A stretch of 6,929 nt of DNA from Candidatus Poseidoniales archaeon (lineage in GTDB: Archaea; Thermoplasmatota; Poseidoniia; Poseidoniales; Poseidoniaceae): the NCBI GenBank assembly GCA_012959845.1, contig DUCL01000030.1:1-6929 (forward strand), given 5' to 3'. How positions within the stretch are numbered: the first letter of the stretch is position 1; every line of letters begins with the position of its first letter. The notes under the pieces were generated by a model. It was given only the letters and a program-made list of their open reading frames with translations, had not been told where the DNA came from and searched no databases. Position numbers and translations under genes: made by a program. Shown in pieces: positions 1 to 5,797 of this stretch.

Positions 1-2
1 CA

Positions 3-1274
3 GCAACAAAAATGATTACCACTGCCAATATTGGCGATACTGTAATTTGTGAGATCACTAGATTAAACGAGAAGAATGGAGAGGCTCAAATCCTTGTTGT
101 TGAAGGTCAAACTGGTAGTATTACTCCCGACCAATTATATGGTCAATTCCGTGTTACAGATTTGGTTGATAGATACATGCACCAAACAAGTGATGCTGTT
201 CGTCGCAGAGATATCTGTCGTGCAGTAGTTACCAAGGTTTCTCCTATTGTCAGTATTAATTTTAGAGATAGAGATGATTGCGGAGTATTACACGCTATTT
301 GCCCTCCTTGTGGAAGCGATTTAATCGCAGAGCAAAATGGAGATTGGAATGTAAAATGTCCAAATTGTGACTATCAATCATTTAGAGCATTAGCAGATAA
401 TTTTGCTGCTGGATGGGCCGAACTTGAGAAGGGTGCAAGTGCTCTAAACAATCCTGGAAAGAGATGGGGTAAGGTTGCTGAAACATTATTCGCAAAGGGT
501 CCTGCAGGTCGTGCAACATTCATTGCTGCAGATGTACGCGAAGATGGTCGCGAAAGAAGTTACTTCCGATTTGAAGGAGAAGGCGGTAGCGGAGGCGGCC
601 AACGTCGTGAAAAGGCAGCACCTGGAACTCGTTTATTCGTTGGTGGAATACCAAGAGAGATTACAACTGAACAGATTAGAGAAATGTTTGAGAAACATGG
701 AACTGTCAAAGATTGTTTCTTACCTGCTGGTGATGGAACTCCAAACAAAGGATTTGGCTTCATCACATTCTCAAGCAAGGATGAGGCAACCACTGCAATA
801 GGTGCTCTAAATGGTCACAAACTTGGCGGACGTAGAATTGCTGTCAAGGATGCTGATGATGATAGTAAGAAGGGAAATAACAAGAGAAAGGACCCTGAAG
901 GAACTAAAGTATATGTTGGAAACTTACCATTCAAGGCCACTGAAGAGAGCATCAAAAAGCACTTTGAAGGTACTGCAACCATTAATGGAATGGCTTTGGC
1001 AACCGATAGAAATACTGGCAAGCCAAAGGGATTCGCATTTATTTGGATCGCAGAAGGTGACAAAGGTGAAGAAATCGTTGCCAAGATGAACGGTTCAGAA
1101 TTAATGGGCCGCAAAATCAAAGTTGACATCGCCCAAGGTGGGAAAAAGAGTACTCATGCTGCCAAAGGTGGAGATGGCAACCCTGCAAAAACATCGCGTG
1201 AACTTCAAGCAATGCGTGAAGAAGAACAGGATGCAAAGAAACCTCGCCGCCGCCCAAATCATAAGAAAGAATGA
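3..1274 (+). CDS. Csl4-like exosome cap protein (S1 + zinc ribbon) fused to two RRM domains; probably 5'-partial
   Basis: Numbering is from the Met at base 12. Residues 7-90 resemble the S1/OB domain of archaeal Csl4, the exosome cap subunit that feeds RNA to the Rrp41/42 core. Residues 91-135 match its C-terminal zinc ribbon, starting GVLHAICPPCG, with Cys97, Cys100, Cys116 and Cys119 as zinc ligands. A Gly/Arg-containing linker follows. RRM1 is about 207-279 (RNP2 LFVGGI at 208-213, RNP1 KGFGFITF at 246-253). RRM2 is about 299-374 (RNP2 VYVGNL at 300-305, RNP1 KGFAFIWI at 339-346). The three aromatic RNA-stacking positions are kept in both RRMs. The tail (376-420) is Lys/Arg-rich. Known archaeal Csl4 proteins are about 180-190 residues and have roughly 60 residues before the S1 domain. 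That part is absent here while the frame stays open to base 3, so the true start probably lies upstream and Met12 may be internal. Csl4 homology is firm; exosome membership of this fused form is inferred. Confidence 0.9.
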   Translation, partial: ATKMITTANIGDTVICEITRLNEKNGEAQILVVEGQTGSITPDQLYGQFRVTDLVDRYMHQTSDAVRRRDICRAVVTKVSPIVSINFRDRDDCGVLHAICPPCGSDLIAEQNGDWNVKCPNCDYQSFRALADNFAAGWAELEKGASALNNPGKRWGKVAETLFAKGPAGRATFIAADVREDGRERSYFRFEGEGGSGGGQRREKAAPGTRLFVGGIPREITTEQIREMFEKHGTVKDCFLPAGDGTPNKGFGFITFSSKDEATTAIGALNGHKLGGRRIAVKDADDDSKKGNNKRKDPEGTKVYVGNLPFKATEESIKKHFEGTATINGMALATDRNTGKPKGFAFIWIAEGDKGEEIVAKMNGSELMGRKIKVDIAQGGKKSTHAAKGGDGNPAKTSRELQAMREEEQDAKKPRRRPNHKKE

Positions 1275-1299
1275 TATTGAGCAGATATGAGTTGACATC

Positions 1300-3075
1300 A
1301 TGGTCGAGTCAACATCCTCACGATGGTTGGTCCTCGATGGATATGAGGATGAACCAGCTGCTTTCGGTGTTCCACCCTATGTTGGATTTCATATCCGCTA
1401 CTTATGCGGAGTTCTAGAACAAGCGAAAATAGAATACGATTACTTCACTATTGACCAGTGGCGAGATTTTGTACGCACTGAAGGAGAAGATGCTGTAACA
1501 AAACGGCTATCCAACATTTGTGGAATCGCTTGTATTGCTGGTGCAATTGTTCCGGGAAGATATTTGAGAGGCACTCCAATATCATTGAAAGAAACTCGTA
1601 ATATTATTCGTGAATTACCTCTCAGTATCCCTGCCATATTCGGTGGATGGGCAATCCGTGGATGGCGTCAGCAAGGCTGGAATCCATTGCGCAGCAACCT
1701 ATTTTTGGCAGTACAAGATACAGATGCTACCCTTTCCAATTTCATACAGACTGGACAATGGAAACATTGTCGCAGAACTGCCGAACAATGGACACAGTGG
1801 GCTCATTATGGTGCAAGTAGTAAGGCTGTGACCCAACATCCGGATTTAGGTGATGAAGAAAACAGAGGACCACTGACCTACGAAGTTGAGGTCTACCAAG
1901 GATGTGTTCGCTACAAGCGAGGTTGTAAGTTCTGTATTGAACCAAAAAAGGGTGTACCGATTTGGCGCACACCTGAAGATATCATCAAAGAAGTTCGTCT
2001 TGCTCATGATGCTGGAGTTGAGCATGTTCGTCTGGGTGGAATGACCGACACATATACCTACATGGCAGAAGGTGTTAAGGAACTCGAATATCCAATTCCA
2101 AACCCTCAACCAATTGCTAAGTTGCTACATGGCTTAAGGGAGGATGAACGTCTTGGAATCCTCCATACCGATAATGCAAATCCATCTATTATTGCTGAAC
2201 ATCTTGAACCTTCTGAAGAGATTACAAAAACATTAGTTGAAACTTTATCAGATGGTGCAGTTCTATCATTCGGTTTAGAATCAGCAGACCCTAATGTCCA
2301 TCAAGCAAATTGGCTTAATTGTGATGCTGGCCAACTGAAAAGTGCAATTCGTCTAATCAACAAATATGGTAGACAACACGGTGAAAGAGGATTGCCTAAA
2401 CTATTGCCAGGACTCAACTTTATTGCAGGATTAAATGGTGAATCTTCCACTACATATGACATGAACTTAGATCTCTTACATGAGATTCGCAATGAGGGTT
2501 TGTTATTACGTCGAATCAATATTCGTCAAGTTGAAGGTGAAGGTTTTCAAGAAATTGACTCAAAACTCTTCTCCAAATTCAAAAACACTGTACGCAATAC
2601 CATTGATGGGCCATTACTTGAAGAGTTATTCCCTTTGGGTAATAAGTTATGCGAAGTGCATTGGGAAACTCATGATGGGCGCACTCGGCTTGCAGCACAT
2701 CAAACAGAATCACACACGGGCGAAACATGTCGAGGAAATGCCGGTATCACCTTTGGCCGCCAAATTGGCGCATATCCGATACTAATTGGAGTTGAATACC
2801 ATATTCCATTAGAATCTCAATCCGACATCATCGTTACTGGGCATGGCGCTCGTTCAATCACTGGTGTTGAGATTAACCTCGACCACAATCGTGTATCACA
2901 AAAGCAACTTGAAGCAATTCCTGGAATTGGTGAGAAAACTGCTTGGAAACTGATTAGCCAGCGTGCTAAGAAAATACGTAAGTCTGGCGATTTGAATGCC
3001 TACGAATCTCCAATGCATTTGTTTGAGGCTGCAAACATTGATTGGGATAGTAATTTTTCTGTGTTTTTTGAATAA
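1300..3075 (+). CDS. Radical SAM protein with C-terminal helix-hairpin-helix (COG1031-like), reaction unknown
   Basis: A 591-residue protein starting at ATG 1300, 25 bp after the previous stop. The N-terminal segment (10-30) reads LDGYEDEPAAFGVPPYVG, which I recognise as typical of the archaeal COG1031 family; residues 1-170 probably form a Rossmann-like domain. The radical SAM core begins near 194, with candidate [4Fe-4S] ligands Cys202, Cys209 and Cys212. The spacing is C-x6-C-x2-C rather than the common C-x3-C-x2-C. GLESAD at 325-330 fits the SAM-binding GxES-type strand. FGRQIGAYPILIGV (485-498) is another family-type motif. A helix-hairpin-helix, LEAIPGIGEKTAWKLI (537-552), suggests nucleic-acid contact. 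The substrate of the family is not known to me. No Shine-Dalgarno is visible before the start. The short gap suggests co-transcription with the Csl4-RRM gene, though a separate leaderless promoter inside the end of that gene cannot be excluded. Confidence 0.92.
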   Translation: MVESTSSRWLVLDGYEDEPAAFGVPPYVGFHIRYLCGVLEQAKIEYDYFTIDQWRDFVRTEGEDAVTKRLSNICGIACIAGAIVPGRYLRGTPISLKETRNIIRELPLSIPAIFGGWAIRGWRQQGWNPLRSNLFLAVQDTDATLSNFIQTGQWKHCRRTAEQWTQWAHYGASSKAVTQHPDLGDEENRGPLTYEVEVYQGCVRYKRGCKFCIEPKKGVPIWRTPEDIIKEVRLAHDAGVEHVRLGGMTDTYTYMAEGVKELEYPIPNPQPIAKLLHGLREDERLGILHTDNANPSIIAEHLEPSEEITKTLVETLSDGAVLSFGLESADPNVHQANWLNCDAGQLKSAIRLINKYGRQHGERGLPKLLPGLNFIAGLNGESSTTYDMNLDLLHEIRNEGLLLRRINIRQVEGEGFQEIDSKLFSKFKNTVRNTIDGPLLEELFPLGNKLCEVHWETHDGRTRLAAHQTESHTGETCRGNAGITFGRQIGAYPILIGVEYHIPLESQSDIIVTGHGARSITGVEINLDHNRVSQKQLEAIPGIGEKTAWKLISQRAKKIRKSGDLNAYESPMHLFEAANIDWDSNFSVFFE

Positions 3076-3084
3076 TAATATCAA

Positions 3085-3092
3085 TTTAAATA
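3085..3092 (+). promoter_or_regulatory. Archaeal TATA box, likely leaderless promoter of the surface glycoprotein gene
   Basis: TTTAAATA lies in the 38 bp gap, with its centre about 25-26 bp before the A of ATG 3114. Archaeal TATA boxes sit about 26 bp upstream of the transcription start, so transcription would begin at or next to the start codon, giving a leaderless mRNA. No purine-rich ribosome-binding site occurs between the box and the ATG. A BRE upstream of the box is not clear. Confidence 0.6.
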
Positions 3093-3113
3093 CTGTTAAA
3101 GCGAGCATTTCAC

Positions 3114-5723
3114 ATGCGGAAAGTATCAATTACTATGATTGCAATTTTATTATTTGTGCAAATTCTATCAAATGGATTTGCTCAAATACCAGCCACTGAT
3201 AATGATGAAACACTTGAAACAGATGTTGAGATTCCATCACTAACTTCTGCAAGAAACAATACTTCATGTGGTTCAAACTCATCCCTAACCGATCTTTGGG
3301 CTTCAACCGACTCGTCAACTTGGGGTACATGGACAAATGCAGTATATGGTTACTATGATGTCAATTGTACTGTTATTGGAAATAACTACACTCTTGAGGC
3401 TACTATTAATGCTAATGCAGGTGGCTGGTCCAGTTACTCATTTTGGAATTGGAGTGAAACGAATAACCATGAGTACATGAGTGAAGCATGGTCTAACTTG
3501 ACTGCAGGCACTTATTGTGTTAATGCAACCCTTTGGGACGTAACTAGTGGAACTTCCACTTATGTTGACTCTGATTACCCTTGCTTTACATTAACGAACT
3601 CAAGTGGTAGCGGTGGTAACAATACTGGTGGTAACAATACTGGTGGTAACAATACTGGTGGTAACAATACTGGTGGCAACAATACTGGTAGTAACAGTAA
3701 TTGCGGAAATTACAGCAACCTAACAGATATGGTGATTTGGAGTGATGCAACTACCTATACAGTTGGCGATACCGTCTATATGGGCTATGATGTAAATTGC
3801 ACAATTCTTGGAAATAACTACACTATTGATTCGTGGCTTCGTAATACAACAACTGTTCTCTATGGAGGTAGCCCGTGGTTCGGATGGACTGCACAGTGGA
3901 ATCCTATGCAATTCTACGATTATAATGCAAATTTTGGTGCAGGTGATTATTGTTTAAATGCCACTTTGTACGAAGATGGGGTTTTCTTAGACTTTGAGGA
4001 AACTTGCTTTACAATTGTCAATGGCACTGGCAATAATACTGGTGGAAATAATAGCAGCAATTGTGGAAATGATAGCAATTTGACTGATCTAATGGTTTGG
4101 ACTGATGCAACTACCTATACAGTAGGCGATAGTGTTTTTGGGAATTTCTTCGTCAACTGCACGGTTATTGGTGAAACTTACCAATTGGACTACGAAGTCG
4201 TAGAATACAATACCAATATTGAACATGCCGACGGAGAATGGAACTGGACTGCACTGAATAATTGGGAATCATTCAATCCCACTTGGACAGGACTTCCCGC
4301 TGGCGATTACTGTATCCATTCCACCCTCGTCATTTGGACTGGTACGGCATATAGTTTCGTTGATTTTGTATCTTCTTGCTTTGATATCATGAACTCGACA
4401 ACCGGTGGTAACAATACTGGTGGCAACAATACCGGTGGCAACAATACTGGTGGTAACAACACCAGTGGCAACAATACTGGTGGTAACGCCACTAGTTGTA
4501 TGAGTTCTATGCAGATAGTTGATGGTTCAGTAAATATTACAGGTGTGAATTCTGTATACAATGTAGGAGACCAATTCAATGGTAACTTGATAACATGCTG
4601 GATCCCTTCCAATACATCAATGTCACTAACAGCATGGTTGAATAGTTCAGGGGGTTCAAATTTTGATATTCAAGTCCATAGTGGAAGTTGGTATTGGCCA
4701 ACCTGGACCGGTGCCCAAAATATGGGAACTGACGGATATTGGATGTTCCCAATAAATATACAAGGCAGTATGTATGGAACTGTGGACTATTCATCATTAA
4801 ATTTACCAGTTGGTGATTACTGCTGGGAAGCGTTGTTCAAGGTTTTTGATAATGGCATATTCATGCCTGTTGATACTGATATTTCTTGCTTCACAATTAA
4901 TTCTAACAATACTGGTGGCAATAATACTGGTGGTAACAATACTGGTGGTAACAATACTGGTGGCAACAATACTGGTGGTAACAATTCAACAAACCCTTGT
5001 GGAAATAACAGTAGTTTGCTTTCAGTATTCAGTTGGACAGATGGTTTAATCTATCAGTCATGGGATAATCAAGAACTAAGTTTCTATGTTAATTGCACCA
5101 TAATTGGAAATGAATACACATTGGAATATTATGTTACCGAGGTTGGTGTTACGACTTGGTGGTCATATGCAGGTTCATGGACTTGGACTGCAGGTCAAAC
5201 CTACTCATCCTTCACTGATATCATAAGCGGACTTGGAGAAGGAGATTATTGTGTCATTGGTAATCTGAATGAATACGGTACCTATGTAACCGATGATGGT
5301 GGAAACACCTGTTTTACCATATTAGCTGCCAACAACACTGCTCCTCAGATTTCATCGGTTATTATTGCCCCGTCTTCGCCAACAGAAAGTAATGTATTGA
5401 CATGCTCATATTCATATTCTGATCTTGATAACGACCCAGATATGTCAAGCGTTACTTGGACAATAAACGGTATGTCGACAACAACTGTTGGTTCGGTGTT
5501 ATCTACTGGTTATACAACTGGAGACTTTGTAACATGTGTAGTAGCAGCATATGACGGCACAGATTATGGAAATATTGGTTCTACAACTGTTCTGATTATG
5601 TCCAATAGTAGTGGAAGTTCAAGCGGTGGCGGTGGTGGCCTGCCTTCTATTGGAGTAGCAGGAACTATTGCAGCGATCAGTGCCGGATTTATTTTCGCAA
5701 CTCGTCGTGAAGATGAAGAATAA
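3114..5723 (+). CDS. Secreted, sequon-rich repeat surface glycoprotein with C-terminal membrane anchor
   Basis: An 869-residue protein with no family I can name. Residues 1-23 are a signal peptide (MRK, a hydrophobic run, likely cleavage after GFA). Five related domains follow, each with four cysteines: 52/85/135/157, 197/229/280/298, 317/349/400/422, 462/495/570/592 and 629/661/713/733. Shared features are an LTD-x-WTD-like start, VNCTxIG, GDYC and CFTI. GGNNT-type linkers separate the five domains, except that the one between domains 2 and 3 is short and degenerate. Residues 743-828 form an Ig-like domain with Cys764 and Cys808. A Ser/Gly spacer leads to LPSIG (843-847), a hydrophobic stretch to about 862, and RREDEE. 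By hand count about 50 N-x-S/T sequons are present, and all 22 cysteines can be paired, as expected outside the cell. It is probably an anchored, heavily N-glycosylated envelope or adhesin-like protein; the ligand is unknown. The start is supported by the signal peptide and the TATA box. Confidence 0.93.
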   Translation: MRKVSITMIAILLFVQILSNGFAQIPATDNDETLETDVEIPSLTSARNNTSCGSNSSLTDLWASTDSSTWGTWTNAVYGYYDVNCTVIGNNYTLEATINANAGGWSSYSFWNWSETNNHEYMSEAWSNLTAGTYCVNATLWDVTSGTSTYVDSDYPCFTLTNSSGSGGNNTGGNNTGGNNTGGNNTGGNNTGSNSNCGNYSNLTDMVIWSDATTYTVGDTVYMGYDVNCTILGNNYTIDSWLRNTTTVLYGGSPWFGWTAQWNPMQFYDYNANFGAGDYCLNATLYEDGVFLDFEETCFTIVNGTGNNTGGNNSSNCGNDSNLTDLMVWTDATTYTVGDSVFGNFFVNCTVIGETYQLDYEVVEYNTNIEHADGEWNWTALNNWESFNPTWTGLPAGDYCIHSTLVIWTGTAYSFVDFVSSCFDIMNSTTGGNNTGGNNTGGNNTGGNNTSGNNTGGNATSCMSSMQIVDGSVNITGVNSVYNVGDQFNGNLITCWIPSNTSMSLTAWLNSSGGSNFDIQVHSGSWYWPTWTGAQNMGTDGYWMFPINIQGSMYGTVDYSSLNLPVGDYCWEALFKVFDNGIFMPVDTDISCFTINSNNTGGNNTGGNNTGGNNTGGNNTGGNNSTNPCGNNSSLLSVFSWTDGLIYQSWDNQELSFYVNCTIIGNEYTLEYYVTEVGVTTWWSYAGSWTWTAGQTYSSFTDIISGLGEGDYCVIGNLNEYGTYVTDDGGNTCFTILAANNTAPQISSVIIAPSSPTESNVLTCSYSYSDLDNDPDMSSVTWTINGMSTTTVGSVLSTGYTTGDFVTCVVAAYDGTDYGNIGSTTVLIMSNSSGSSSGGGGGLPSIGVAGTIAAISAGFIFATRREDEE
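3612..3686 (+). repeat. 15 bp minisatellite, 5 units, linker between domains 1 and 2
   Basis: Five head-to-tail copies of GGTGGTAACAATACT (the last has GGC as its second codon) encode five Gly-Gly-Asn-Asn-Thr units. A degenerate sixth unit follows at 3687-3701. Each unit contains one Asn-Asn-Thr sequon. Near-identity at synonymous positions points to recent expansion by slippage or unequal exchange. Confidence 0.95.
4029..4055 (+). repeat. Short degenerate GGNNT linker between domains 2 and 3
   Basis: This encodes GNNTGGNNS, under two units of the same motif, using AAT AAT instead of AAC AAT. It keeps the sequons but is much shorter than the other three linkers, so domains 2 and 3 lie close together. 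Confidence 0.7.
4404..4493 (+). repeat. 15 bp minisatellite, 6 units, linker between domains 3 and 4
   Basis: Six in-register 15 bp units encode four GGNNT, one SGNNT and one GGNAT. Every unit still contains an Asn-x-Thr sequon, although bases and one Asn have changed. This suggests selection on the sequon, or recent spread of a sequon-bearing unit. Confidence 0.93.
4905..4988 (+). repeat. 15 bp minisatellite, about 5.5 units, linker between domains 4 and 5
   Basis: A partial unit (NNT, 4905-4913) is followed by four GGNNT units and a final GGNNS unit. All retain a sequon. Synonymous variation is limited to GGT/GGC and AAC/AAT. Confidence 0.93.
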
Positions 5724-5728
5724 TTTTG

Positions 5729-5751
5729 CAATAGTGGAAAATTATCCATTG
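5729..5751 (+). terminator. Possible hairpin after the surface glycoprotein gene
   Basis: Six bases after the stop, CAA-TAG-TGGA can pair with TCCATTG across an AAATTA loop: seven pairs with a three-base bulge. A short T run (5724-5727) precedes it. Archaeal termination usually relies on oligo-T tracts, and no T-rich tract follows this hairpin closely, so its role as a terminator is weakly supported. Confidence 0.2.
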
Positions 5752-5767
5752 AATAACCGGCCTATTC

Positions 5768-5775
5768 TTTAAGTG
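5768..5775 (+). promoter_or_regulatory. TATA-like element before the acyl-CoA synthetase gene
   Basis: TTTAAGTG differs at two positions from the TATA box at 3085. Its first T lies 30 bp before ATG 5798, against 29 bp for the box before ATG 3114. The matching spacing favours leaderless transcription starting near ATG 5798 rather than ATG 5792. The match to the archaeal consensus is weaker here. Confidence 0.35.
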
Positions 5776-5790
5776 TTAGACGCGACACTT
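5771..5790 (+). promoter_or_regulatory. 20 bp dyad (AAGTGT-N8-ACACTT) between TATA-like element and start
   Basis: Perfect 6 bp inverted arms flank an 8 bp centre and overlap the end of the TATA-like element, just ahead of the start codon. A dimeric repressor bound here would block the initiation region, as with many archaeal operators. With a leaderless start the dyad would not be transcribed, which argues for a DNA site over an RNA hairpin. No regulator is identified. Confidence 0.3.
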
Positions 5791-5797
5791 GATGTAT

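Larger units (their letters stand above)
3261..5324 (+). repeat. Five tandem four-cysteine domains (protein-level repeats) of the surface glycoprotein
   Basis: The domains begin at about residues 50, 195, 315, 460 and 627 of the surface protein. The first-to-second cysteine distance is 32-33 residues in all five. The second-to-third distance is 50-52, except in domain 4 where it is 75, so domain 4 carries an insertion of about 24 residues. The third-to-fourth distance is 18-22. This regularity implies the same disulfide-stapled fold repeated five times. Domain 4 is the most divergent: it lacks the LTD and VNCT motifs. Confidence 0.85.

Noticed and set aside
475..1129. Overlapping frames on both strands within the Csl4-RRM gene
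   Set aside because: The Csl4 and RRM motifs clearly fix the true frame. The alternatives show no motifs and are shadows of it.
627..1140. RRMs as evidence that the window is eukaryotic or a recent gene transfer from a eukaryote
   Set aside because: The RRMs are fused to an archaeal-type Csl4 module in an intronless gene, next to a COG1031-type gene and an archaeal-type promoter. Base composition shows no visible break. An ancient acquisition remains possible.
1275..1299. Separate promoter or ribosome-binding site for the radical SAM gene
   Set aside because: No good TATA element lies about 26 bp before ATG 1300, and no Shine-Dalgarno-like sequence occurs in the 25 bp gap. Co-transcription is the simpler reading.
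4307..4612. Antisense reading frame encoding a repeated VLLPP-type peptide
   Set aside because: It is the complement of the GGNNT minisatellite and stays open only because the 15 bp unit lacks stops on that strand. It has no independent coding signs.
3612..4988. Clustered short direct repeats as a CRISPR array
   Set aside because: The units are 15 bp, contiguous and in frame, encoding GGNNT. There are no unique spacers, and the repeats lie inside one long coding region.
3114..5723. The large surface protein as the S-layer protein
   Set aside because: The secretion signal and anchor fit, but there is no recognisable S-layer domain, and one gene without abundance data does not support the claim.
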